A DNA stretch of 64,000 nt, taken from Hygrophila difformis. Its lineage: Eukaryota > Streptophyta > Magnoliopsida > Lamiales > Acanthaceae. The stretch is from positions 47,045,417-47,109,416 of the forward strand of contig JAOANR010000011.1 in assembly GCA_030278955.1 (NCBI GenBank), written 5' to 3'. The notes under the pieces were generated by a model. It searched no databases, was not told the DNA's origin, and saw only the letters and a list, made by a program, of their open reading frames with translations. Made by a program: the position numbers and the translations under genes. Positions 10,888 through 22,736 of the stretch are shown one piece after another. Within the stretch, counting starts at the first letter, position 1. Every line of letters begins with the position of its first letter.

Positions 10888-13113
10888 TTACTCCCTCAGC
10901 AGCTCCTCCCTCAACCTAGCCTCGACCACCTCACGCCCCTGAATCCATCCCAAACCCAATTTTCCAGCCAAATCTAGAGTCGCCTCAATTTCCGAATAAT
11001 CAATGAGTTTCATACCTGCCTTCGTTCTGAGTATGGTGAAATCAAGGGGGGCAAAATATTCTCCTCCACCTCCCCCTCCATTGTTGCAAACCTGCCTTCC
11101 ACAATTTCGCTGCAATCCCCGCCCGCGACCACAAAGTCTCCTTTGCCCCCGGGTCCCTCGTATCGCCCTCTTCCTCCCGCTTATAACTCTGGCCAGTGCT
11201 TCTCCGATTTTCTTTAACTCCTTACTTCTCTCATCGTGCCGGTTTCCTCCAGTGCTCATCTCCTCCTCCTCTATGGTTCCCTCCCAATTTGAATCCGAAT
11301 TATGCGCCCTCCTCCTTTCAGAAGTCTCTACTGCATCGGTCTCCTCAATAGTGTCCAGCACACCCGGATGATTCATCTTTCCTCCCTCTGGTTCTGCTGT
11401 CCGACCCCGATCTTCGATACCTCCGACACAGATAGTATCCCTCTTAGTCTCCACCTCCTTATCCCCTCTTATACCAGATCCACTAGTTAGCCCAAATGTG
11501 TTGATGGCTGTGTTTATTCCTTCTTCAATCGGTATTTGGTGTTCATAATTACAAGGCCCACTGTTCGAGCCTATATAATTTATCAGCCCAATTCCTCCCC
11601 CTTTATCATAGCTACACCCCAAACTAGCCACAAACTCCTCTTCCGGCCCACTTTCATTAGGCCCAATGAATTCCACTAAACCCTTGCCCTTATCATCATG
11701 TTTCCCACGCCGCACACTCTCTCCAGCTGTGCATGCTTCAATATCATTAAATTTCTCCGCCACCTTTTTTGAATTGTTGGGCTTCCCAGGCACTTTTTCC
11801 AATTCTCCATGTAACTGTTCGTCTACTTCGTCATCCGAAGTCCTGGACCAGCTGTTCATCGTCCTCTCAGGGCATCCTTCGATCTTGTCGGCTCCGATTT
11901 GCCGATCAGCCCTCCCGCTAGCAGCACCCTCCCCATGATTATCCTCAACTACAACTGCTTCATTGTAACATGCAACAATGCGAACAATCGACTCGTAGAT
12001 CCCTACTTTCACTTTCACTTTCGATGGAACAGTGGAATTCTCTTTTAGTGCCACAAGGACTCTAGCCCTATCGAGCCGAATCTTCTCCAACGTTTCACCA
12101 TCTATGCTTTTAACTTCCCCCCAAGTGGATACCAAATTATGGAAGTTCGCCCTATTCCATACCGAGAATGGCAGTCCATAAAAGTGAATCCAAACTAACT
12201 GTTTTCTCACCGTTGTACCCTCCTCCCATATACGTTTCCAGCTTAAATACTGATTATCCGAACCATCTGAGAGAAACAAATCCCTTGCCTTGACGCTTGT
12301 GAATATGATTACTAGAGTATGACCTCCACCATAGACAACCTTCCCTTCCTTGTGTTGTCCACCAAAAATCCATTCCTGAAAGGGACACAAAGCTTCCAAG
12401 CTCCTCAACTCAGCAATCGCCGAACACCTTAGCCACTCAAGATCATCTGTGGCAACCTTGAGTTGAATCGTACCTTCCATGCAGCCCTCCTCGACTCTAC
12501 CCCTACCTTTCCGACCTTCTTTAATGACTTCGGCGTACGTCCGTTCATCCCTCCATGCTGCTTTGCTCCGGATCCTCCAACCAAGTCCAGTGCCATCCAC
12601 CGAGAAACCTCCCGCTTTCCCTGGACCTCGTGCATCTCGAATGAATGGTCTGCCCTTTCGAGTCCCCTTGAGACTGGGTGATGCCCAGTTTACTTTCAAT
12701 GGTAGACCCATCCACATGCGACCATGCAGCTTTGCAATGACGCTGTCTGCCTCCTCTCGATTACTGAACCGAAAAAATCAAAACTTGGTACCCTTCACCG
12801 GCCACTGTCTGTTAGGAAAAAACCAGTCTCGGACCTTTGCAATGCGATCTACTTCCTTGAACAATTGCCTGGTTGTAGCTTCGACAGCGATATTGCCGAC
12901 ATACACTCCAACCAACTTCTTTCGTATATCCTTCTCTACCCCTGTATACGTTCTTCCTAGCGGAATATCTGCTTCCCCAGCTTCCACAACTCTTCCAATC
13001 CCGGCACCCGCTGCATTAGCACTCCCCACCGCTGTACTTGCCCTAGCTCTCCCTGCCGCCGCTGAACTTGCTCGTGCTTTCCCCGCCGCTGAGCTTGTGC
13101 TTGCTCTCTCCAT
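10888..13113 (-). pseudogene. LINE ORF1 with RRM and DUF4283-like region, one in-frame TGA
   Basis: ORF1 encodes the RNA-binding partner of ORF2. From ATG at 13113 there is an Ala/Ser/Arg-rich head (repeated AGKARASSAAAG-like units). An RRM follows (VGVYVGNIAVEATTRQLF) and then the DUF4283-type region common to plant LINE ORF1 (LVWIHFYGLPFSVWNRANF). The tail is acidic and low in complexity. The frame is open for 741 codons except for TGA at 12778-12780. That stop falls inside the RNP1 motif of the RRM (GTKF-stop-FFRF), so a full-length product would need suppression. Downstream translation could start at 12717 but would lack the RRM. I see no CCHC zinc knuckle. Confidence 0.85.
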
Positions 13114-13162
13114 TTTTATGAGAGGCTTGATTAATTGTAACAAATGGACTCCGTTCCGTACA

Positions 13163-14160
13163 TCTAGATAAATTATAGATAAATTATAGATAAAAGCCTT
13201 GTTATTCCACCACATAAAGAAAAAAAGAATTAACCATCATCACTATCAACTACATACATTATTTTATTATAAATATTCATTTGCTCATTAATCAAGAAAG
13301 GTAATAGCTTATCATGATCCGCCTTCATTTCTTCCTTATTATAATATATCTCTTCTAGTATCAATAGATTATCTATTTCAGTCGTTAAAACTTTATTCAG
13401 TACTGGCAATCCAGATAAAATTTTCAAATTTATAAAATTTGCAGCAATTAACCTGTCAATTTCTAAGTAGGGGTGGAAATAGGCTAGGCCGGGCTAGGCC
13501 TTGGCTTGAACGGCCTAGGCCTGTGTCTCAAATTTTTAAGGCCCGAGCCTGGTCTATTACCTTTGATAGACCTATTTTATAGGCCTAAGCCTGGCCTCTT
13601 TATTTAAATAGGCTGATTTTTAAGCCTTTTAAAAGCCTGATTAAGCCTATTTTAAAATCATGTTAAAATTCTTTTATATATGTTCGGATCTAATCATACG
13701 GTTTGACGACATGAATTTGTGTACTTGGGCAAGCCGTTATCTAAAACTATTTATATGCGAGAAAAACTTATAAATATTTTAAAAACACACTAATAATACT
13801 TCTACATAAGTAATTACTTCTATAGAAAATAATAATAATAATACTACACACTTCTATGTAGTAAACATAAACGCACTAATAATAATGACAGATAGGCCGG
13901 CCTGGTAGGCCTAATAAATTTTTTACAAAGCCTAGCCTAGGCCTATTTAGTTAAATAGGCTTTCGAAATTGCCTGAGCCCGACCTATTTATAAAAAAAAA
14001 AGTCTGGCTTGGCCTGGCCTTCGGTAGGCTAGGCCGTAGGCTCCTGTCGGGTAGCCTGACCTATTCACACCCCTATTTCTAAGAAAGCTAGATTGATACG
14101 TGGTCTTCCGTCAATTGCTAATCTCTTAAAATTTAGATTAATGAAGTATTTCTTAAAAAA
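13163..14160 (-). pseudogene. Helitron helicase pseudogene, N-terminal part (copy 2 continued)
   Basis: On the minus strand 13230-13427 gives LLILEEIYYNKEEMKADHDK, then INEQMNIYNKIMYVVDSDDG, the stretch before the Walker A motif of Helitron helicases. A stop and a degraded FFFFMWWNNKAFIYN follow where FFLYGYGGTGKTF would be expected, so the nucleotide-binding loop is lost. The sequence resumes beyond the LINE at 4769. Upstream sequence (14076-14160) continues on the far side of a hAT MITE. Confidence 0.7.
13468..14075. mobile_element. hAT MITE, 608 bp, 8-bp target duplication
   Basis: Termini TAGGGGTGGAAATAGG and CCTATTCACACCCCTA form an inverted repeat. The exact 8-bp direct repeat TTTCTAAG flanks them (13460-13467 and 14076-14083). 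Subterminal regions are packed with AGGCCT/AGGCCTA motifs in both orientations. There is no coding capacity. It sits inside Helitron helicase sequence. Confidence 0.9.
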
Positions 14161-14258
14161 TAGATTTTAAAAAAAAACTAAATATTCCTTCTTTATTTAC
14201 TGATGGATCTATTCGCACCCCAACAACTCATTATACACACGATTCTTTTATTTACAAT

Positions 14259-14465
14259 GGGGATGTTTGGGAGTCAGCAGATCCACTAGCAGATAGCAGA
14301 TTCGGAGAGAAAATTGTGAGAGATATGCTCTTTCAATATGCTATGTGGATGTTTGGGAGTCAGCAGATCTGCTAGCAGATAGCAGATTTGGAGAGCAGAT
14401 TGTGAGACAATTCTCTCTCCGGATCCGCTATCCGCTAGCGGATCCGGCGGCTTCCAAACATCCCC
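14259..14465. mobile_element. Foldback MITE with a partial duplicate
   Basis: The segment 14346-14465 is nearly palindromic. The left arm starting GGATGTTTGGGAGTC pairs over about 60 bp with the right arm ending GGCTTCCAAACATCCCC. A second, truncated left-arm copy precedes it (14259-14340), so the unit looks partly duplicated or nested. No target duplication is clear. Confidence 0.65.
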
Positions 14466-14952
14466 TATATGCTGCCAAATATGCTTGCTCCCAAACATAC
14501 TCAATATGCTTTACGAAAATAACTAATTTACTCTAAACCAATTTCCATAGAATATGAATTTTCAAAATTCTCTTAATCAGTATAATTTTTTTATATTATT
14601 TTTAATATAATAAAACATAGTAAATAAGATTTATACTATCTAGTATACATTTATATACAAGTAGAATGATATAATTATAAAATGTAGTATTTTGTAACGA
14701 TTAGCAACTATAAATACTTTTAGTAAAGATATATTTTTATATTTCTTTTAGGAGAATTGATATATTTTTGTAAAAACATGACATATATATACATTAATTA
14801 ATATATATACACTTTTTTTCATATATTCATCAATGTATCTTTTGATAATACAAAATTCATATATACACACTGTAAATTTCATATAAATTTGAAATTTTAA
14901 ATCTTTAAAAACTGAAAATTGTGGGAACTCTATATAAATTGGAAATCAAATA
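14466..14952. other. AT-rich intergenic DNA
   Basis: Very AT-rich sequence with no gene or element that I recognise. Confidence 0.6.
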
Positions 14953-15142
14953 CTCCCTCCGTCCCACCCCAAGTGTCTTGCTACTGTTGGGCACGGGAAT
15001 TAAGGTAGAATTGATTTGTGAGTGTATGGTGGGGTCCACATAGTTGTTGGAGGGGAAAATTATTTCTAATTATAGAAAGAAGACATTTGTAATGGGACAT
15101 CCAAAAATAGTAAGTAGGACATTTGGAGTGGGACGGAGGGAG
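14953..15142. mobile_element. Stowaway (Tc1/mariner) MITE, 190 bp
   Basis: The left end CTCCCTCCGTCCCACC and right end GGGACGGAGGGAG are inverted repeats of the classic Stowaway type. They are flanked by TA dinucleotides (14951-14952 and 15143-15144). Confidence 0.92.
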
Positions 15143-15144
15143 TA

Positions 15145-15979
15145 TTTTTTTAAAAAAAAATTGGGATTTCATATACACAATAATATATATTTAATATGAA
15201 TAAATAAATATGATGTGCAATGTACATTTTGATTACACCATTTATCACACTAAAAAAACATAACCAAAATTGGAGACTAAACCTACACAAAATTACCGAC
15301 ATTACAATATGATCACCACTGAAAATGTCTGTTCATGTCATAATAATCCAATGGTGTAAACCTCAAAATCTATAAATAAATAATAAATGCAATAATAAAA
15401 TCTAAAATAAATAAAATAAAAATACGAAATAATAAAATCTAAAATAGATAAAATAATAAAATCCAAAATAGATAAAATAAAAATACAAAATTTCAAATTT
15501 TATCTTTCAAATCTTTTTCAAAGTGAATAAATCTCTAAACAATAAATAAATAAATTTGAAAATCTAAAATTAGTAAACTAAAAAAATATAAAATAATATA
15601 AAATAAAAAATTCAAAATTTTGAATTCAAATCTTTCAAATATATTTAAGAGTGAAGATTGTGAACTCCATATACATTGGAAATTCCATATATTTCAAAAA
15701 CTAAAAATCTATAATGAATAAATAAATAAATAAATAAATGCGAAAATCTAAAATTAATAAATTAAAAATGCAAAAATTTATAAAAATTAGAAATTTGAAA
15801 TGGAGACACCACATTAAATTTAGGATGGATTGTTCACTAATGCTTTAATATATATATATATAGATAATAATATAGATTTTATGAATATATATATGGTATT
15901 TTTATTACCTTTTAAGATATATGATTCAAAGATATTATTCATATCATATATGGAGTATTTTTTAAGTTAATGATATATA
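15145..15979. other. AT-rich intergenic DNA with AATAAA-type simple repeats
   Basis: Repeated short runs such as AATAAATAAATAAAT and AAAATCTAAAAT give local near-duplications at 15360-15500, 15540-15620 and 15700-15790. No gene is seen. Confidence 0.5.
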
Positions 15980-16236
15980 CTACCTCTGTTTTTTAATAAC
16001 TGCACCATTCCTACATTTCACGCAATCCAAAATATATTTTTAACCATTAATAACTCTAACTATATATAAGTAAAAATTATAAAATTTTTATATTCTGAAA
16101 CTACGTGATTAGATGAATTTAACAATATCTCACTTGACTATATTTTTTTATATAACTATGTTAAAAATTTAATCAAAGTTACTCAATAAATAGTAATTAC
16201 TATGTAAATCGTTCAGTTATTTGAGAACGGAGGAAG
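15980..16236. mobile_element. Stowaway-like MITE, 257 bp
   Basis: Ends CTACCTCTGTTTTTT and GAACGGAGGAAG are degenerate Stowaway termini flanked by TA. The interior (AACTCTAACTATATATAAG, AAATTTAATCAAAG) resembles the other long Stowaway copies in this window but is more diverged. Confidence 0.7.
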
Positions 16237-16465
16237 TATCTTCTACCATTGTCATTTAAACCCACCTCATTATAACTGAATTTTGTAATCCACAACAAAT
16301 GAGTTTAAACACTGAAATTATATAATAGTAGTAGTTGGGGAATAGAGAATGATTTAAATTAGTTATTTATTTTTTTACCAATTCTTTATTTGGTATAGTG
16401 ATTTGTGATTATTCCAAAATACTTTAATTTGTTATTATTCTAAAATATTTTAATCCAAGTTTAAA

Positions 16466-17147
16466 ATAGTTGGGGGTTTTAGGCAGCTGGCCCACGGCGG
16501 GCCGGGTCCTCGGCCCAGCCCAACCCACAGGCGGATTGAGGGTCAGGTGGTCTTTTTAATTAATTAAAAAATAATTTTTTATTATAAAATATTTTTATTT
16601 ATTTAAATTTAATATATTATCTAATTTAAAATTAAAAATATTTTTGGAAAAATTAAAATGTTTTTTATATTCTTTTTTTAAAAAAAATAGCTTCAAACTA
16701 ATATAGAAAGTAATTTTTTTTTTTGCGGAACTATAAAAAGTAATACTAAATAATCCAATACATATGTAACGATCAAAAAATTATTTTAGTTTAACTCAGT
16801 TAGCATCAAGTCAATTTTATAATTCTTTAGTGGTATTTTACATAAATAATGTATAAAATTAAATTATATATTATCAAATTAACGTTATATGATTTAAAAT
16901 AACATCTAACCAACAAACAATAATACAATCATTATGTTATTCAACTTTCATAGCAAATTTAAAACATAAAAATAAAAAAATAAAAAAATAGCTTGGCCCG
17001 CAAGCTGACCCGCACCCGCCGCGTGCTTGCTCTAGCGACGACAGGTTTAGACCGGCTTCCAAACGAGCATCTATTTGTTCAACCCAACACAACATTTAGG
17101 GAAGGTGGGGTGGGCTGGCCAACGGGCCCAGCCAATTTTGACATCTC
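16466..17147. mobile_element. Degenerate hAT-like MITE
   Basis: GC-rich subterminal blocks (GGCCCACGGCGGGCC near 16490 and GGCCAACGGGCCCAGCC near 17120) enclose an AT-rich core. The right end TTTTGACATCTCTA matches the common plant hAT MITE terminus, but the left end is eroded and no target duplication is convincing. Confidence 0.45.
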
Positions 17148-17388
17148 TATGTAAAGTAGGTATCATATATTTATATGTAAGTTATTACTTAATATTAAAG
17201 GTATAATAACACTCCAAAATAAGAGAAAAAACTAATTTGATATTCAACTATTTTTAACTTCGTTTAATTGAATAAATATAATATGAGAATTATAAATTAA
17301 TTATTAAATTTATATTAGTCACTGCACGTTTATGTTCACAATGTTATAAGATTATATTTTCTTCTTTTTTTTTCTTTTCTTTTTTCCA

Positions 17389-17896
17389 TCTCTATTACCA
17401 TTATTCATGATTATAATTTTGCTATGTTTCTTTGCATTACTTTAAGTTCACATAAAGTCGAAGAACAACATTGATTTGGGAACATTGGGAAGATAAATCC
17501 AATAAACCAACAGACGAATGTACTACAGGATGTCATTTATAAATTAAGTAATGATTACAAATATATCTAGCAAAATGATATATTAAAAAAATGGACAATC
17601 AAATGTATTACAAAAAAATTTAGTGTAAATTTATAAATTAAGTAATGTAAAATTGTTATGGGCTAAATCAATCAAATAAGAAGATTATGAAAATAGCTTA
17701 ACTGTCAAAGTTGTTAAACCACTTTGTCATATTTTTACTTACAATCCACTTTATCATATTTCTCTCAATAATATGGTTAGAAAATTGACATAACCCAAAA
17801 TTACATAATAAAATATTTAAAAACTCAAAATATTATGTTATTTCTTTTTTCAATGTAAATTTTACTTCCCGCGCATTGCGCAGGCGGGTATGCTAG
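17389..17896 (+). mobile_element. Possible small non-autonomous Helitron
   Basis: The 3' end has the expected form: a GC hairpin (CCCGC...GCGGG, 17868-17888) followed by ...TATGCTAG with T as the next base. A matching 5' start is TCTCTATTACC after an A at 17388, giving about 508 bp without coding capacity. The 3' end is convincing; the 5' boundary is a guess. Confidence 0.45.
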
Positions 17897-17899
17897 TAA

Positions 17900-19685
17900 T
17901 GTAATAATAATTTAATTATTAGTTGATCGAATAAGTAAATAAAGATCGTGTTAGGACTGCTAGGTCCACCCTAACTCCAGTATTAGTATGATATTATTCA
18001 CTTTGGCCAAGCGTTCACGGTTTCACCTTTCAGTTCATCCCAAAAAACCTCATTACTAATGGGTGTTAGGCGAACACTTATAAACAAATCAAAATTTTCT
18101 TGCTTCTCCGATATTGGACGGGTTTGAGACCCAACAGATCTAAAGATCAGATTTTTAATTCTTTCATCTATGAACTATGAACATATTTTTATGTCTAGTG
18201 AATAGATATTAAGGTAAATTGGGAGTTAATTAACATGCTATGTATTCTGCCTTTTTAGAAATTATACCGAGCCGATCAGAATTCAGAGCAGCCGTAATCG
18301 AAATTTAAGCCTAACATGCACGTGCATACATAAATACACACATATGTATATATAGTTATTATTATTACACACATAATTACACTGCACACTCAAGTACAAA
18401 TAATCAATGAGCAATGAAACGTTTCATAAATGAAATGGTCGGTCATATATCGCTGAGAGTTGAAATTATTTTATTTGCAACAGAAAAAAGAAACGAAAAA
18501 AGGGGAAAAAAAAGAAAGAATGAAAAAAAAGTTGTGGATACCCTTATGTAAACACTAATAATTACCCTTAAGCATTATTGTTGTTTCATGAATTGAGGTA
18601 CAATTCATTTTTGTTTGGAAATACAAAAACCAATTGGTTATAGATAAAATGAACGTAATTTTATTCCATATAAACAAGGAGGAGGTCCACATATATAGTT
18701 TCCGATGTGGGATCGCTACACATACAAATCGAGTTGTGGAGATTAGGTCTTGGGTTTGAGTTTCTTTTTTGCTGCATATAGTTTCAAAAATAGTGTTTTT
18801 TTTTTAAAAAAAAAAAGTAAAATTAAAAAGAGTAGTATTAATATGATAAATGAGGATTGAACATAGTATTATAATTATTACATTCGAAATACACCCTCAT
18901 AGGATATACGTTTTGTACCCAATATCTAAATCGGACGCCCGGTCATAAAATTCGATGAAATAATGTAGACGAAAGATGGAAACAAATAAATTCTTAGAGG
19001 TAAAGGAAGAAACTTGGAAGTGTATATATATACCCTTCTTGAAAAGAATAGAGAAAAGAGTAAAGTAAATGGACTGATAAAAAACAAGATCTAGATCGAA
19101 AAGTAAATAAGGTAATGAATTAGTGTATTGTTTATGATCTAGACCGCGCGCTGAATCTAAGTGGGCAATGGGCATAAGGCTTAATTAATTATCACTTAGG
19201 TTCCTATTGATAGCTATTTAGGCTTAATGATCATTTGGGGAGCTACTTAGGTTCCGTTTGATAGCATTTAATTTGATTATCACATCTTATATTAGACTCT
19301 AATAGGTCGTCGTTGTTCTAACACATAGTATACTTGCATGCTTACATAGGGAATCGATCTCGATCTTTTGTCCCTTGCATGCTAGCTAGCTAACGGTTCA
19401 ATTACAGTACTTATTCAACTAGTTGGTCATTAATGACCTAAAGGTAATAGAAACATCTGTTTTCATCACACTTAGTTCGTGCTAGTTCAGTATCCTATCC
19501 CATTCTGCTAGCTAGGGCGACTTCGGGTTAGGGTTTTTTTTTTTTTTTTTTGTCTTTTAAGGTTAACTACAAATGAAAATTTTACTATAATTGTTTTTGT
19601 TGCATTTCGACAAGGGGTATAGTAACTGCAATTAGATCATATCAAATTGGCATGTTAAATTTTGTAACACTCACACCTCTATATA
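17900..19685. other. Intergenic DNA, no gene recognised
   Basis: AT-rich sequence. A GGTTTGAG-type box (near 18760) resembles a SINE B box but lacks a partner. A T-tract lies at 19534-19550. No reading frame here resembles a known protein. Confidence 0.5.
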
Positions 19686-20424
19686 CAGAGGCGGACCCAG
19701 GAATTTATGTATGGGGTCCTAGTTCTATACTTTTTCATGAGTACTGTGCTTTTCCATGAAATTTTAAATTTTTGGGTACCATTTTCAAAACTTAATAAAT
19801 TATTAATTAATTTAGTATATTTCATATTTTTTTAGTGTTTTTTTTTTATATTTCATACATACAGTATGCAAATCGGCTCTTTTATGCAATTTTTTTTTAT
19901 GTAATTTTTTTAAAAATTTGTAAATAACTATATAAGTGTTGGATTCCTTTTAACAGGTGCATGATTTAATTAAAATAAATAAAAATTAATTATTTTTTGT
20001 GTGTTTTAAAAATTTTTATGATAGTGTTATATATGTTTTATAGAGATATTAAAAATTTATAATTATATTTTAAGATATTAGAAGGGCAATGTTTTTAAAA
20101 TAGAACATAGTCATCGAAATATATAATTAAACAACTCGATCGCTAGTTGACAGTTTTCACAAATAATTGATATAGAGAATTTTACAATTAGATTACTAGA
20201 AATTAAAGAAAAATTTAAAATAATTTATAAACTTTAACTTCAATTAGAGAAGTAAAAATAAATACTATGTGATCATTAAATCTAGAAAATAAAAATGTAT
20301 GTATACATATAGGAACATATATCTATAATATAAATATAAGTATGTAGTATATATACTATATATAAAAATTAAAAAAAAATGGGGGGCCTGGGCCCCACCA
20401 GGCCCCCAAATAGGTCCGCCCCTG
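19686..20424. mobile_element. Non-autonomous DNA element with CAGAGGCGGACC termini, 739 bp
   Basis: The left end CAGAGGCGGACCCAGG and right end GGTCCGCCCCTG are inverted repeats, a terminus seen in many plant hAT-like MITEs. The interior is AT-rich and non-coding. The flanks (TCTATATA and TAACATAT) do not form a clean 8-bp duplication. Confidence 0.7.
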
Positions 20425-20997
20425 TAACATATAGCAATGTTAATTACTCTGATAGTAAGGCGAGTATTGCTAGACTTATGACCCAACCTATTAAAAACTC
20501 GACTATCAGACTATCTATATCCGTAACCACCCCAACCACCCAGCCATCCAACCATCTTATTATTTAATTAATTTCTCTCTCCTCCAACTCATCAATATCC
20601 ATCCCAACCCAACCACCCAAATTTTACATACTTTATCAATAACCACCCAACCATCCAACCACAATATTATATATAATTATTTAATTTTTACAATTATAAA
20701 TTTTATTGAAATATAAAAAATATTAATGTATAAAAAATACAAAATATTTTAGCTTACTTATAAAGAATAAAAAAATATAAAATTTTAATATATTTTTTAT
20801 TTATTTTTATTTTATATAAATTTTAAAATGGGTTAAATATATCAAAATTGATATATTATGTATTTTAAAAAAATATAGCAAGAGTGGTCTCTATTTGTAG
20901 AGAATGAAAAATTATAAAATTTGGTATATTTATTTATTTATTTATTTTAAAATATAAAAGTTATAATAATTTTAATGAGATTAGTTTAAAATTTTAG
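20425..20997. other. Intergenic DNA with a CCAACCACCCA low-complexity tract
   Basis: From 20525 to 20665 the plus strand repeats ACCACCCAACCATCCA-like words. The rest is AT-rich. No gene is seen. Confidence 0.5.
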
Positions 20998-21067
20998 TTG
21001 GCCAATGGGAATGAGACAAATGTCCCATTCCCATTGGCCAAGAAAATGAGACTAAATGGTCTCATTT
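20998..21067. repeat. Two adjacent perfect hairpins
   Basis: The first has 16-bp perfect arms TTGGCCAATGGGAATG (20998-21013) and its complement (21026-21041) with a 12-base loop. The second has 9-bp arms AAATGAGAC (21044-21052) and GTCTCATTT (21059-21067). They may be part of a palindromic MITE. Confidence 0.75.
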
Positions 21068-22736
21068 GTGATTTGGTCGACCATGGCCAAGGGACCTCAT
21101 CCCATTTTTCAATTTTTTTTTTAAGAAAATATGATGTGGAGGTTGGGTCTCCTTGTGGAAGATCATGGATGGAGATAGTCTCAAGGCTCAAACCGACCCG
21201 ATCTAACTCAAAAGAGTATTTGATAGGTCCGGGTAATTAGGTTCGGCTAATCACATTACACCCATAATGAGTAAAATAACATGTTAATTTCCTTGGCCTG
21301 TGGTTGGTAAAGGTGCGAGTTTATTCAAGACTAATACTCCCCTTAACAATTTGAATTTTTATGGGAATTGGTTCACTAATATTCGCTAAGATTGGAATTC
21401 TAGAACTATATGGCTAATTTCTAAGCGAGGCTACTATTTATTTAATATTTCATCAATTTATTTGGCCACCTCCTCACTTTATAACCATAATAAATATTCA
21501 TTTATTTCTTACTTCTTTTATATTTCTCATAAAATTAAATTGTTTGAACCCCATGTATCAAGCATTCATTAATTGTTATTTTTCATAATATATTTTTTTT
21601 GGTGAAATTATTTTTCATAATATATTAATGCTAGAGAAAGAAATAGCTGCATATACCTTAATTTAAGGGCATTGCAGGGACACAATGGTGACGAGTGTCG
21701 AGTGATTCGGGGGCATTTACTCGTGTGGGTCCAATAAGCTTAAAAAAGACAAATAAAAAATGGGTCCAGTATTATTAATATGAGCCCAAATAATAACAAA
21801 ATTAGAAAGTACAAATGGGTCCACCATCCTCATTTGAGCCAACTCAGCCCATTTTGTATGGTCCAACATTGCCTTTAAGAAGTCCATATTTGATGCGGAG
21901 CGGCGGTAGGTGTTGGCTGTGGTGGGAATGAGGCAGGGGAGGAGGGTAGGCATCCGGTTGGGTTTGGTGGGTTTGGTTAGCCGGGTTGAGGTTAATCTAG
22001 TTTGGGTTTAGAAATAAATTACCCGACTACTACCTAACAAAAATTGGTACTCGTTGTATCGGGTACCTGATCGAGTATCTACTCGAGTACTCTTTTTTTT
22101 TCCTTTTCTCTTTTTAGAAAAAGAATCATTAAAGTGACTTTAATAAATTCATCAATCACCATCATGCTTTTCAATTTACAAACAAGAATGAGAATCACAT
22201 TCATTCGTTAACAAATAAAACACAAGAAGAATTGACTATTAATCTTTCCAAAAAAACTAGGGATTGAGGTTTTATACTTTTGGTTTGAATAAAATTATGG
22301 AATTATAAATGCTAAAAGGAAAATACTCTCTATATATGGTGTGCATTATGGAAGAAAAAAAGATAGGCATATAAAAAAAAAAAAAAGAGATGGTAATTCG
22401 GCCCATTTGCTAAACTCGATTATCCAATCCGATGTATTAAATTCGGGTTTGGGTACCCGACTTCGGCATTTATTGCTTAAAAAATCCAACCCAACCCCAC
22501 TAAATTTTCTGCTTCAGACTAGAACCTGATTAATCCGATTCATTTGTTCATCCCTAGGAGGGGCTAGGGTGAGAGTAGAAGGTGGATCCGTGGGGTAGAG
22601 CGCTTTACAGAGGGAATTGAGATCAGGTTTTGGTGTGTGCATTCGGAATTCCAATTTCCGATTTCCGGGTGCACATTCTCGACTCCATCAAGTTAATGAA
22701 TGGCCTTATCCAGTAGCTGGGTGGCACCGTGGCAGG
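21068..22736. other. Intergenic DNA with a possible eroded hAT MITE at its right
   Basis: No gene is seen. A right-hand terminus ...TTTGTTCATCCCTA at about 22543-22556, and CGGGTACCCGA-like words near 22060-22090 and 22450, suggest a decayed hAT MITE with its left end near 21947. Confidence 0.4.

Larger units (their letters stand above)
4770..13162 (-). mobile_element. Full-length L1-type LINE (LINE-1 of window), 8.4 kb
   Basis: A non-LTR retrotransposon lies on the minus strand with ORF1 and ORF2 in order and a terminal poly(A) (ten T on the plus strand, 4770-4779). It is flanked by an exact 18-bp direct repeat TCTAGATAAATTATAGAT at 4752-4769 and 13163-13180. Only 49 bases precede the ORF1 ATG, so the copy is full length or nearly so. 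It inserted into a Helitron helicase pseudogene. The 1.9-kb region after ORF2 is long for such elements and contains an internal A-rich tract (see findings). Confidence 0.92.

Noticed and set aside
18720..18770. A possible tRNA-derived SINE or tRNA gene (GGTTTGAG-like B box)
   Set aside because: No matching A box at the right distance and no cloverleaf could be drawn.
21717..21953. A 78-codon minus-strand frame
   Set aside because: No known similarity and no gene-like context. It lies in AT-rich intergenic DNA.
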